Origin: Paeniglutamicibacter sulfureus
Lineage (GTDB): Bacteria > Actinomycetota > Actinomycetes > Actinomycetales > Micrococcaceae
Length of the DNA: 64,000 bases
Assembly: GCF_039535115.1 (NCBI RefSeq)
Contig: NZ_BAAAWO010000001.1
Location: forward strand, 868,001-932,000
Reading direction: 5' to 3'
Positions 1 to 8,123 of this stretch are shown in pieces. The notes beneath the pieces were generated by a model. It worked only from the letters and a program-made list of their open reading frames with translations. It was not told where the DNA came from and made no database searches. Position numbers and translations under genes: made by a program. The number at the start of each line of letters is the position of its first letter. Within the stretch, counting starts at the first letter, position 1.

Positions 1-219
1 GTTCGCCAGCGCTTGGGCGAGGTGGACCTGCCCCGCGGGATCCGACGGGATCGAAAGGCCATTGGTCATCAAGAGCACCCCCGGTGACACCCATTCCCAG
101 AGGTTGGGCAGGTCCGATGTGTGCGACCAGGTGATCGAATGCCCCAACCCTTGCGCCCCGGCCACCAACTGCAGACCCAATTGCGGTTCGTCCAGCAACT
201 CCTTCACGCTCATGGCCAT
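1..219 (-). CDS. PucR-type transcriptional regulator, N-terminal fragment (runs off window)
   Basis: Only the first 73 codons are in the window; the gene continues past base 1. The translation begins MAMSVKELLDEP, followed by LGLQLVAGAQGLGH, the motif ITWSHTSDLPNLWEWV, and PGVLLMTNG. This is the pattern of the PucR N-terminal (purine catabolism regulator-like) domain, which normally precedes a C-terminal PucR helix-turn-helix. The ATG at 219 has a purine-rich AAGGGA about 7 bases upstream; a second in-frame ATG lies at 213. The gene is divergent from an MFS/ureohydrolase operon, so it is the obvious candidate regulator of that operon. Family assignment rests on the visible domain only; the DNA-binding part is not visible. 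Confidence 0.75.
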   Translation of the reverse strand, partial: MAMSVKELLDEPQLGLQLVAGAQGLGHSITWSHTSDLPNLWEWVSPGVLLMTNGLSIPSDPAGQVHLAQALAN

Positions 220-426
220 TGCGCATTCCCTTTTGTCGACGTCCGCGGCACCGCCGCCGTTCCGGCGGGATCCTCCCATCAAACGCGACCTGTCATACAA
301 ATGTCTAGTCGGTGCCAGCGATAGTTGACACATGTCGATTGTCGTCGTGACTCCGATCACGAATGATGGAACCACACCACTAGCCAGCCCGTAGTTCTCG
401 GGCATACAGAGAGAAAAGAGCCCGCA
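220..426. promoter_or_regulatory. Divergent control region between regulator and MFS/ureohydrolase operon
   Basis: About 200 bases separate the divergent starts. A TTGACA hexamer at 325-330 could be a -35 element for the rightward operon, but no good -10 lies 16-18 bases downstream, so the promoter is only tentative. The dyad GACA-CA-TGTC (327-336) overlaps this hexamer and is a possible operator. A purine stretch (AGAGAAAAGAG, about 410-420) precedes the ATG at 427. Confidence 0.35.
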
Positions 427-1824
427 ATGAGCACCTCCGTTCGCCTCATTGACGATGCGCCACTGACGCGGTTCCATAAAAAGCTGACCGTGTTTTCCTC
501 CGGCGGTCCCTTCATTGACGGCTACGCCCTGTCAATCATTGGAATCGCCCTGATCACCATGACCCCGGCGCTTGACCTGGGCCCCAAGGAAATCGGCATG
601 GTCGGCGCAGCCAGCCTGGTCGGCATCTTCTTTGGCGGGGGTGTCTTTGGCTGGGTAACCGACAAGGTCGGTCGCCACACCATGTACATCCTGGACCTCA
701 TTGCCCTGGCGGTTTTCTCCATCCTCAGTGCCTTCTCCACAGATATCTGGCAGCTGGTTCTATGGCGCTTCCTCCTGGGCGTTGCCATCGGAGCCGACTA
801 CCCGATTGCAACCTCGCTCCTGGCTGAGTTCCTCCCACGCAAGCATCGCGGCCGGCTCCTGGGTGCCACGTTCGTGGTCTGGGCCATCGGCGCGGCGGCC
901 GCATTCGCCGTCGGGTTCGCCATGCGCGGCGTGGGGCCGGACGCCTGGCGCTGGATGCTCGCCAGCCCGGCCATCTTCGCGATCATCACGCTGCTGTTCC
1001 GGTTGGGCACCCCCGAGTCCCCGCGCTGGCTGCTCTCCCGCGGCCGAGTCGACGAGGCACGCACCGTCATCAAGAAGGTCTACGGCAACGACTACGACGT
1101 CAATTCGCTCGGCGAGGACGAGGACACCGGCAAGCGCGCAGCCACGTTCACCGACATCTTCAACAAGAAGTTCTGGCGCCACACCCTCTTTGTCTCAATT
1201 TTCTGGACTGCCCAAGTCATCCCCCTCTTCGCGGTCTACACCTTCGCCCCGGAGCTGCTCGCCTCCTTCGGCCTGGACGGGGATGCCAACCTCTACGGCG
1301 GGTCGCTGCTGATTTCCCTGCTCTTTGTCGTCGGTGGCATCCCGGGCCTGTGGCTGGTCGAGCGCATCGGACGGCGCAAGCTGCTCCTATGGACCTTCGG
1401 CATCATTGTCCTGGCATTGGCAGCCCCAGCGTTCATCCCCGGTGTCGGTCCAAAGACCCTGTTCACGGCCCTGGCAATTTTTGCCCTGGCCTCGGGTGCT
1501 TCCAGCTTCCTCGAAGTTGTATACCCCAACGAGCTTTTCCCCACCGAGATCCGGGCCACCGCCGTCGGCTTCGGCACCGCGGTCAGCCGGGTGGGCTCGG
1601 CGGCAAGCACCTACCTCATGCCGGTTGCAATCATCAGCTTCGGTGCTTCCGGCGCCCTGTTGATTGGTGCCGGGATCTCCTTGGTGGGGCTCATCGCCAC
1701 CTTCATCCTGGCCCCCGAAACGGCCAACCGTTCCCTTGCCGACATCTCGGGGGACGGCAACAAGAAACACACCAAGCCCCACGGCAAGACCACGGAAACG
1801 ACAGTCAAAGGAACCCTCGTATGA
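427..1824 (+). CDS. MFS transporter, sugar-porter-like
   Basis: A 465-residue polytopic membrane protein with about 12 hydrophobic segments. It carries the MFS loop 2-3 motif (GWVTDKVGRHTM), the RFLLGVAIGADYP stretch of helix 4, and a PESPRWLLSRGR motif after helix 6, all typical of the sugar porter and related proton-symporter branches. It has a cytoplasmic basic C-terminal tail. Its stop overlaps the ATG of the following ureohydrolase, so the two are translationally coupled. The likely cargo is therefore the substrate of that enzyme (a guanidino compound or polyamine-like amine) rather than a sugar; this is inferred from position only. Confidence 0.85.
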   Translation: MSTSVRLIDDAPLTRFHKKLTVFSSGGPFIDGYALSIIGIALITMTPALDLGPKEIGMVGAASLVGIFFGGGVFGWVTDKVGRHTMYILDLIALAVFSILSAFSTDIWQLVLWRFLLGVAIGADYPIATSLLAEFLPRKHRGRLLGATFVVWAIGAAAAFAVGFAMRGVGPDAWRWMLASPAIFAIITLLFRLGTPESPRWLLSRGRVDEARTVIKKVYGNDYDVNSLGEDEDTGKRAATFTDIFNKKFWRHTLFVSIFWTAQVIPLFAVYTFAPELLASFGLDGDANLYGGSLLISLLFVVGGIPGLWLVERIGRRKLLLWTFGIIVLALAAPAFIPGVGPKTLFTALAIFALASGASSFLEVVYPNELFPTEIRATAVGFGTAVSRVGSAASTYLMPVAIISFGASGALLIGAGISLVGLIATFILAPETANRSLADISGDGNKKHTKPHGKTTETTVKGTLV

Positions 1825-2819
1825 GCAAGCACCAGCCCATCGGCCCCGTCGAGGCCACCAAGGTCCCCCGGTTCGCCGGGCTTGGAACCTTCGCCCGCCT
1901 TCCACAGATCGATGCGGTCCCCGACTACGACATCGCAGTGCTCGGCGTACCCTTCGATGGCGGTACCTCCTTTAGGCCGGGCGCCCGGTTCGGTCCGGCC
2001 GCGGTACGCGAGGCCTCCCGCCTGCTGCGCCCCGGCTACCACGTCGAGCTCGAAGTCACCCCGGTTGAGGCAGTCCAGGTCGTAGATGCCGGCGACGTGG
2101 CCTGCACGCCGTACGACATCGGCAAGGCCGTTGAGCAGATCGAGGAACAGGCCCTGCCGCTGCTCGCCAAGGACAAGCGCGTGATCGCCGTCGGCGGGGA
2201 CCACACCATTGCCCTGCCGATGCTCAGGGCCGTGAACAAGGTCCACGGACCGGTGGCCCTGCTGCACTTCGATGCGCACCTGGACACCTGGGACACCTAC
2301 TTCGACGAGCCGATCACCCACGGCACGATGTTCCGCCGGGCCTTCGAGGAAGGCCTGCTGATCGAGGACAAGTCGATGCACGTGGGCATCCGCGGCCCGG
2401 TCTACGACCAGGACGACTTCCTGCGCGACCACGAGTTCGGCTTCCAGATCATCCGCTCCACCGACATCGACGAGATCGGCGTGCCGGCGGCCATTGCGAA
2501 GGTGCGTGAACGCCTGGGCGACACCCCGGTGTACCTGTCGGTGGACATCGACGTGCTGGACCCGGCCTTCGCCCCGGGCACCGGCACCCCGGAAATGGGC
2601 GGCCTGCACTCCCGCGAGCTGCTGCGCCTGCTGCGCGGCCTGAACGGCATCAACATCGTCGGTGCCGACGTCGTCGAGGTCGCCCCGGCCTACGATCATG
2701 CCGACATCACTTCGCTCGCCGCGGCCACGGTAGTTTTTGACATGATGGGCCTGATGGTCAATTCGGGCCATCTGATCCGGGAACAGTCTGAACTGACTTC
2801 TCAGCCTGCCAGGGTCTAG
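1821..2819 (+). CDS. speB: Agmatinase/guanidinobutyrase-family ureohydrolase
   Basis: A 332-residue arginase/agmatinase-family enzyme that hydrolyses a guanidino group to urea and an amine in the cytoplasm. The binuclear Mn (or Ni) ligands are all present: GGDHT (H128), DAHLD (D151, H153, D155) and SVDIDVLDP (D242, D244). SFRPGARFGP near residue 50 is usual for agmatinases and guanidinobutyrases. The start chosen is the ATG at 1821, which overlaps the transporter stop and has AAAGGA 9 bases upstream; the open frame extends farther up but inside the transporter gene. Substrate (agmatine, guanidinobutyrate, guanidinopropionate or guanidine) cannot be decided from sequence. The symbol speB is a family label only. 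Confidence 0.88.
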   Translation: MSKHQPIGPVEATKVPRFAGLGTFARLPQIDAVPDYDIAVLGVPFDGGTSFRPGARFGPAAVREASRLLRPGYHVELEVTPVEAVQVVDAGDVACTPYDIGKAVEQIEEQALPLLAKDKRVIAVGGDHTIALPMLRAVNKVHGPVALLHFDAHLDTWDTYFDEPITHGTMFRRAFEEGLLIEDKSMHVGIRGPVYDQDDFLRDHEFGFQIIRSTDIDEIGVPAAIAKVRERLGDTPVYLSVDIDVLDPAFAPGTGTPEMGGLHSRELLRLLRGLNGINIVGADVVEVAPAYDHADITSLAAATVVFDMMGLMVNSGHLIREQSELTSQPARV

Positions 2820-2840
2820 GCCAGCACCCACGGTGCTTTT

Positions 2841-2873
2841 GGCCCGGCCAACGTCTGAGGCGTTGGCCGGGCC
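2841..2873 (+). terminator. Strong hairpin after the ureohydrolase gene
   Basis: A perfect 13-bp stem (2841-2853 with 2861-2873) closes a 7-base loop 21 bases after the stop codon. There is no T tract on either side, so it is terminator-like rather than a textbook intrinsic terminator. Confidence 0.6.
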
Positions 2874-3139
2874 GGCGCTGTAGAGAGAACCAAACGTGCC
2901 GGAGCTGGCTGGCCCGCCCGAATGATGTTGCCAAAACACCCGCCGAAAGCAGAAAGGTTGCCTCCCACCATGCACAGAAGCACGGGAGGACGCACTCCAT
3001 CGAGATCTATTTGATCTGGCCGGTCAGCGATAGCGTCACACCGCGAGAACCAGGGATGGTGCACTGCTGGGCCTGCTCCGTCGGCAGGCCATGTTGCCGA
3101 CGAAACAGGCCCACTCAAATACCACGCAAGCGACATGCC
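2874..3139. other. Gene-free spacer between convergent genes
   Basis: No convincing coding frame. It contains a smaller stem-loop (GGCCTGC at 3070-3076 with GCAGGCC at 3084-3090) that lies downstream of the leftward GAF-ANTAR gene and could end its transcript. Confidence 0.4.
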
Positions 3140-3976
3140 TCAGTCGAAATGCGTGTGGGTCTCTTCCCTGCTAATGGACCGCACCAGGGTGTCCGCAATG
3201 TCACGCAGCTTGAGATTGCGCCCATTTGACGCCGACTTGAGAATTTCCACCGCGGTTTCCTGGCTGCATCGGTTTTGGGCCATGATGATACCAACGGCAA
3301 GGTCAATGATGGTTCGTGATTCCAGCGCCGACCGTAGATGGGCGGCAGTCTCAACGAGGCGCGCGAGGCGCAATCCGAGTCGCAAGACCTTGTTGACTTG
3401 CTCGGTGTACCTCTTGGCGGCCTCCACGGCCTCCGCATCGAACCTTTCAGGTGTCGCCGAGTACAGGTTCAACGCCGCTTTTGCGTCGTCCTCGAGATCG
3501 AAGGGCACGGCCAATACCGAGCAAATCCCATACTGGCGCACGGCCGCTGCGTATTCAGGCCACCGTAGTTCGGCATCGAGGTCCGGGATCTCGATCGTCA
3601 ATTGGTCTCGGGCTGCGGTCATACACGGACCGTCGCCGAAACTGTATTGGATTTCGTCCATTTGCCGAGCGTGATCACTGCTGCTGGCAACGGTTGCGGC
3701 CTTCCGGTCTCGCAGAAGGGTGATTCCACACAAGACTTGGTCATCGTCGTTGGAGAGAATAAGTGCGGCATGGCTAGCGAGGCCATTGAGGAACTCTTCG
3801 ATGTCTTTGCTCTCCAGAATCAAGCCTTGGAGATAGTCGCTGATGGACGATTCAGCTGCGTCGGGATGTGCGGTCGTGTTACTGGCCACGTTCAATTTGC
3901 CGTTTCCGTTGTGCCTGGGATCGAACGCGTCCATGCCCCATGGAAAAAACCGGGATTCCGGTACGTCTGGGGGCAT
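3140..3976 (-). CDS. GAF-ANTAR domain antitermination/signal protein
   Basis: A 278-residue soluble protein. Residues about 50-190 form a GAF sensor domain (FGDGPCMTAA, then IPDLDAELRWPEYA and SVLAVPF). Residues about 205-265 form an ANTAR domain (LESRTIIDLAVGIIMAQNR, then AVEILKSASNGRN and LRDIADTLV), which in known members binds paired RNA hairpins and prevents termination. No histidine kinase or receiver domain is attached, as is usual for actinobacterial GAF-ANTAR proteins. The start is uncertain: ATG 3976 or ATG 3934 (MDAFDPR), neither with a clear ribosome site. It stands alone between convergent and divergent neighbours; its RNA targets are unknown. Confidence 0.85.
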   Translation of the reverse strand: MPPDVPESRFFPWGMDAFDPRHNGNGKLNVASNTTAHPDAAESSISDYLQGLILESKDIEEFLNGLASHAALILSNDDDQVLCGITLLRDRKAATVASSSDHARQMDEIQYSFGDGPCMTAARDQLTIEIPDLDAELRWPEYAAAVRQYGICSVLAVPFDLEDDAKAALNLYSATPERFDAEAVEAAKRYTEQVNKVLRLGLRLARLVETAAHLRSALESRTIIDLAVGIIMAQNRCSQETAVEILKSASNGRNLKLRDIADTLVRSISREETHTHFD

Positions 3977-4478
3977 TCGCTAGGGGTTGGATCCCGAAAG
4001 GCATGCCAACGGCTCTTTGCTTAACCGTAAGTACCAATCTTATGGCCTAAAGTGATCTCTCGCATGCCGTGCGTAGTCGTTACGGTGGTCACGTTTCGCA
4101 TTCTTTCCCTGTCGTGACTCCGACAATCACGCGGGGACCTGGTCATGGAAGTCTCAGCCCGCCCCCCCCTGCATGTGCACCGCGGGCAATTCAAGATCCC
4201 GCCGGACCCTGGACCCGGCTCGACGAGACCGTGGGCGCGGTGGCCCATCGCCCTGGATGACAGACACGGGCACCGCGTCCGGCCATCGGACCCTGTGTCC
4301 GGGTTACAGTCCCAGGCGGCGGAGTAGTTGATGGACGATCAAAAGATGGACTGAACGAAACTTTGCCGTGTGTTGGTTCCAACGAATGTCAAAATCGTTG
4401 CTCCGTCCGAGGGGTCGTGTTTAACTTTTGGCAAGCAGGAAAATATCCACGGAAGACAATAGATTGCCGAGGTGTTCT
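3977..4478. other. About 500 bases without a convincing gene
   Basis: Between the divergent GAF-ANTAR and YihY genes. A 60-codon rightward frame at 4145-4327 has no clear ribosome site and a proline/arginine-rich composition like a chance high-GC frame, so it is not called. The region must contain the promoters of both flanking genes, but no clean -35/-10 pair was found. Confidence 0.4.
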
Positions 4479-5600
4479 ATGCCCAGCCCCAAGGGATCCA
4501 ACAGCCACAGCGGATCAGCAGCCGATACCGCAGCCAAGGGCAGGTCGGCTCCCGCTCCCGACGACAAACGGAAGCCGGAAAGTCCCACGGATTTGAATGG
4601 GACATCGTGGAAGTACATCTTCACCCGGTCCATCAGGGAATTCTCGCGTGAAAAATGCACTGACCTCGCCGCCGCCTTGACCTACTTTGCAATGCTTTCG
4701 CTATTCCCTGCCCTCCTTGCCTTGGTTTCGTTGCTCGGCGTCGTGGGACAAGCCGAAAGCACCACTCAGACGATGATGCAGGTGCTTGAAGGCATTGCGA
4801 GCCCCGAAGTCGCAAATACCTTGCGCCAGCCCATCGAACAGCTCGCCAGTACGCCATCGGCCGGACTGGCATTGATCGCCGGTCTCCTGGGTGCACTCTG
4901 GAGTGCTTCCGGCTACGTCGGAGCCTTCGGGCGGGCGATGAATCGTATTTACGACGTGGAAGAGGGACGCCCGTTCTATAAACTGAAACCGCTGTTGCTG
5001 TTGCTGACCCTCGTACTGCTCCTCATGACCGCCGGCATGGCGATACTGCTCGTCATTTCCGGACCGCTGGCCCAAACCATCGGCGACGCCGTCGGTTTAG
5101 GCGAAACCACGGTCAGTATCTGGAACATTGCCAAGTGGCCGGTGCTGGTGCTTTTCGCCATAGTCCTGATAGCGGTGCTCTATTACGGCACCCCCAACGT
5201 CAAGCAACCAAAGTTCCACTGGCTCAGTCCCGGCTCGGCCATTGCCTTGCTCATCCTGGCGATCGCGACCCTGGGCTTCTTCTTTTACGTCTCGAACTTC
5301 GGCAATTACAACAAGACCTACGGAACCATTGGCGGAGTCATCGTGATGCTGCTGTGGATCTGGATTGCCAATCTGTCGTTGCTCTTCGGCGCCATCTTCG
5401 ACAGTGAAGCAGAACGGGCTCGCGAATTGCAAGGCGGCATAGAGGCCGAGGCATCACTTCAATTGCCGCCTCGCGACACCAAGGCCAGCGACAAGCTACG
5501 GAAACGCGAGGAAAAGGACATACAGGAGGGCAAGGATCTTCGTCTGGAAGCCACGGCACGCGACGAGGATCCTGACGCAAACGAACGAAGGAACACGTAG
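4479..5600 (+). CDS. YihY/BrkB-family inner membrane protein
   Basis: A 373-residue protein with a hydrophilic N-terminus, then the YihY family core: REKCTDLAAALTYFAMLSLFP, a region containing GLLGALWSASGYVGAFGRAMNRIY, and several transmembrane helices up to about residue 310 (GGVIVMLLWIWIANLSLLFGA), followed by a charged C-terminal tail. Members were once annotated as ribonuclease BN, but that function is not supported; the role is unknown, probably envelope-related. The ATG at 4479 is preferred because GAGG lies 6 bases upstream; the open frame extends 17 codons farther up. Confidence 0.85.
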   Translation: MPSPKGSNSHSGSAADTAAKGRSAPAPDDKRKPESPTDLNGTSWKYIFTRSIREFSREKCTDLAAALTYFAMLSLFPALLALVSLLGVVGQAESTTQTMMQVLEGIASPEVANTLRQPIEQLASTPSAGLALIAGLLGALWSASGYVGAFGRAMNRIYDVEEGRPFYKLKPLLLLLTLVLLLMTAGMAILLVISGPLAQTIGDAVGLGETTVSIWNIAKWPVLVLFAIVLIAVLYYGTPNVKQPKFHWLSPGSAIALLILAIATLGFFFYVSNFGNYNKTYGTIGGVIVMLLWIWIANLSLLFGAIFDSEAERARELQGGIEAEASLQLPPRDTKASDKLRKREEKDIQEGKDLRLEATARDEDPDANERRNT

Positions 5601-5615
5601 CCCGGTGGGCAAAGG

Positions 5616-5662
5616 AATGGGAAGGGGATCGCGGACAACACGTCCGGTTCCCCTTCCCCATT
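5616..5662. terminator. Bidirectional terminator between convergent genes
   Basis: A long imperfect hairpin: an outer stem of about 13 bp (5616-5628 with 5649-5662, one bulge) and an inner 5-bp stem. It lies between the convergent YihY and alcohol dehydrogenase genes and probably serves both. Confidence 0.65.
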
Positions 5663-5669
5663 CCCCCGA

Positions 5670-6842
5670 TCAGGGCTGCAACACGACCTTGATGCAGCCG
5701 TCCTGCTTCTTCTGGAATGTCTCATAGAGTTCAGGGCCACGGTCCAGGGGCACCGTGTGTGTCACCAGATCATCCAAACCTAAGGGGTCCGTTGTGTCCT
5801 CGGCCAAGGGAAGTAGCTCCTCGGTCCAATGCCGGACATTGCATTGCCCCTGACGCAACTGGATCTGCTTGTCGAACATCTCCAACATGGGCATGGGAGT
5901 AGCCGCCCCGGAATACACGCCACTGAGGGAAATCGTGCCGCCCCGGCGCACCGAGGCCACGGCCGCGTGAAGCACTGCGGTGCGATCAACCGAGACCTTT
6001 TCAAGGGCCAGCTTCGCAATCTTGTCCGGTAGCAGCCCGGTGGCCTGTTGCAACACCTGGGCTCCCGGGGAGTCGTGGGCTTCCATCCCCACCGCATCCA
6101 GCACTGCGTCCGGTCCCCGGCCCGTTGCATCCAATAGTTCCTTGGCAATGTGTTTGCCAAAGTCCATGGTCTCGATGCCGTGGCGTTCGGCCATGGCCCG
6201 GCGTTCGGGCACGGGGTCCACTCCAATCACCCTTTGGCCCAGGTGCGTGCCGATGCGTGCGGCAAGCTGGCCCACTGGTCCTAGCCCGAAGACCGCCAGG
6301 GTCCCCCCTTGCGGGACATCGGCGTAGGCCACGCCCTGCCAAGCGGTGGGCAGGATGTCGGAAAGGAAGAGGTAGCGGTGGTCGGGCAGTTCCTTTCCGA
6401 CCACGATCGCGCCGTAATCGGCATGGGGAACACGTAGGTATTCCGCTTGTCCTCCGGGCACCCGGCCATAAAGTTCCGAGTAACCAAAGAATGCAGCCCC
6501 CTTGTTGTGGGACCGCACCTGGGTGACCTCGCACTGCGACTGCAGTCCGCGCTCACACATCCAGCAGCTGCCGCAGGAGATATTGAAGGGTATGACCACC
6601 CGGTCCCCGACCTTCACCCTGGAAACCGACGACCCGATTTCCTCGACAATGCCCATGGGTTCGTGACCCACAACATCGCCGGCGTGCATGTACGGTCCCA
6701 ACAATTCGTAGAGGTGGAGGTCGGATCCGCAGATTGCGCTCGATGTTACTTTTATGATGATGTCCCCGGGCTCTTCAATGCACGGATCGGGCACCTCCGT
6801 GAACTCGATCTTTCGTTTTCCCTGCCAGGTCAATGCCTTCAT
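5670..6842 (-). CDS. Zinc-dependent medium-chain alcohol dehydrogenase
   Basis: A 390-residue cytoplasmic NAD(P)-dependent oxidoreductase. The catalytic zinc site is visible (AICGSDLH and GHEPMGIVEEIG), as is the structural zinc set CGSCWMCERGLQSQC and the Rossmann motif VFGLGPVGQLAARIG. It resembles the long MDR group that includes formaldehyde dehydrogenase-like and threonine dehydrogenase-like enzymes; the substrate is unknown. The ATG at 6842 was chosen because GGAGGAAACC stands directly before it and the protein then begins with the family pattern MKALTWQG. The open frame continues upstream as non-homologous sequence. A strong hairpin follows the upstream operon, so this gene probably has its own promoter at 6843-6980. 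Confidence 0.9.
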   Translation of the reverse strand: MKALTWQGKRKIEFTEVPDPCIEEPGDIIIKVTSSAICGSDLHLYELLGPYMHAGDVVGHEPMGIVEEIGSSVSRVKVGDRVVIPFNISCGSCWMCERGLQSQCEVTQVRSHNKGAAFFGYSELYGRVPGGQAEYLRVPHADYGAIVVGKELPDHRYLFLSDILPTAWQGVAYADVPQGGTLAVFGLGPVGQLAARIGTHLGQRVIGVDPVPERRAMAERHGIETMDFGKHIAKELLDATGRGPDAVLDAVGMEAHDSPGAQVLQQATGLLPDKIAKLALEKVSVDRTAVLHAAVASVRRGGTISLSGVYSGAATPMPMLEMFDKQIQLRQGQCNVRHWTEELLPLAEDTTDPLGLDDLVTHTVPLDRGPELYETFQKKQDGCIKVVLQP

Positions 6843-6982
6843 GGTTTCCTCCCGAAGCGTGGTGGATTCAATTGGTGTGTGTTTGTGGCCGCAGCGGCTA
6901 GAGAGATCGCCCCGGGGTTCGGCGAAGCAGGCCGTCACAGCCCGATTCGATCGATGGGCGCGGGAACGAGGTGCACAGCAGT

Positions 6983-7018
6983 GTGCCGCGGGGCCGGGAT
7001 CCCCCGGTCCCGCGGCAC
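6983..7018 (-). terminator. Terminator-like hairpin of the DUF3618 operon
   Basis: A 16-bp stem (6983-6998 with 7003-7018, one G-T pair) with a 4-base loop, 11 bases past the stop of the DUF3618 gene on the minus strand. There is no T tract. Confidence 0.6.
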
Positions 7019-7029
7019 AACGCCTTGCG

Positions 7030-7671
7030 CTACTGGAATCCGCCGCTCGTGCGTGGCGGATCGGGGAAAGCTGCCCCGCCATCCGTGGTGGTGCGCGGTG
7101 TTGCGCCCGTCGTTCCGCCCGAGTCCGATACATTCGCCGCGGCTCCGCCGGCGTGGTCCTTCAGGTGGCTGGCTTCGTCGGCCGTCTCCGTCCGGAGTGT
7201 ATCGGCCGATTCGCGAGCGGAGGACTTCAGGTTCTCCACGGCCTCGGTTGCCGGTTCCTTCATGTCCTCGGCGATGGTCTTGGCAGCCGCGGACAGTTCA
7301 TCGGTCAATGGCTCCGCTTTCTCCTTTAGCGTATGAACCATCTCGCGTTCCTGGTCGCTACCCGGTATGAGGGAAGAGACGAGAAGTCCGGCACCAAAGG
7401 CGATGAGCCCCGCTGCCAGCGGGTTCCCACGGGTCTTGGAGACCATGGTGTCCGGGGCATTATGCAACATGCCGCTCGCATCTTCCCCCGCGGTTTCAAC
7501 GCTGCCCATCACCGCGTCCTTGGCCCGACGTACCGAACCCTTAATCCGCTCGCTTTGCCGGTGGGCAATACTCGAGGGACTGACCTTGTCGGCAATGGCG
7601 TCCACGTCCTCACTGAGGTTTCCGCGGGTACGCTCAATGTCATCACGAATCTCTTCCGGCTCCCTGCTCAT
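7030..7671 (-). CDS. DUF3618-domain membrane-associated protein
   Basis: A 213-residue protein starting MSREPEEIRDDIERTRGNLSEDVD..., the DUF3618 signature (EIRxDIExTRxxLxxxVDAIxDKVSP). One short transmembrane segment follows (GNPLAAGLIAFGAGLLVSSLIP, about residues 82-103), then a long hydrophilic helical tail ending in a Gly/Thr-rich region. The start at 7671 has AAGGAGGAAA and overlaps the stop of the preceding gene by 4 bases. It is the last gene of a coupled three-gene unit with a holin-like protein and an NDF-YPP protein. DUF3618 proteins are common in soil actinobacteria, but their function is unknown; the membrane anchor plus helical tails suggests envelope stabilisation. Confidence 0.82.
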   Translation of the reverse strand: MSREPEEIRDDIERTRGNLSEDVDAIADKVSPSSIAHRQSERIKGSVRRAKDAVMGSVETAGEDASGMLHNAPDTMVSKTRGNPLAAGLIAFGAGLLVSSLIPGSDQEREMVHTLKEKAEPLTDELSAAAKTIAEDMKEPATEAVENLKSSARESADTLRTETADEASHLKDHAGGAAANVSDSGGTTGATPRTTTDGGAAFPDPPRTSGGFQ

Positions 7672-8123
7672 GGGGTTTCCTCCTTGGGGTTGAATGCTGG
7701 CGGGATGTCCTTGATGGTTTCGGCGGTCTGGGGAAGCCCCTTCACCTCTTTGAATTGCTTCTTGGCAACGCTTGCCATGACCGCGGCGACAATGGCCCAT
7801 ACCACCGCAACGATGACGGCGGACCAGCCGTAGCCGACCCAGTTCGCGATCCCGACCATGGCCGCTATGGACAGGAAAAGCAGGACGAAGTGACCTGCAA
7901 CTCCTGCGCCTCCGTAGAGCCCCGCCCCCTTACTTGCAGATCGGGCCGAAGCCCGTAGTTCGGCCTTGGCAAGTTCGGTTTCCTGGCGTACCAGGTTCGA
8001 AACGTTCTGTGTCAGGTCACTAAAGAGGTCTCCCAACGACAGGTCCGCGGCAGCATTGGTGGTTTCCGCGTTCGGCGGAGCGCCGGCCTGATGGGCACCG
8101 GTATTTGTCGGGAATTCGCTCAT
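7668..8123 (-). CDS. Holin-like (DUF1469/holin-X) membrane protein, copy 1
   Basis: A 151-residue protein with a soluble N-terminus, an amphipathic segment (LVRQETELAKAELRASARSA), then two long transmembrane helices (VAGHFVLLFLSIAAMVGIANW and SAVIVAVVWAIVAAVMASVA) and a short tail ending near LPQTAETIKD. This is the layout of the actinobacterial holin-X / DUF1469 group. Despite the family name there is no prophage here. It overlaps both neighbours by 4 bases. A diverged copy is encoded at 18523-18978. Confidence 0.82.
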   Translation of the reverse strand: MSEFPTNTGAHQAGAPPNAETTNAAADLSLGDLFSDLTQNVSNLVRQETELAKAELRASARSASKGAGLYGGAGVAGHFVLLFLSIAAMVGIANWVGYGWSAVIVAVVWAIVAAVMASVAKKQFKEVKGLPQTAETIKDIPPAFNPKEETP

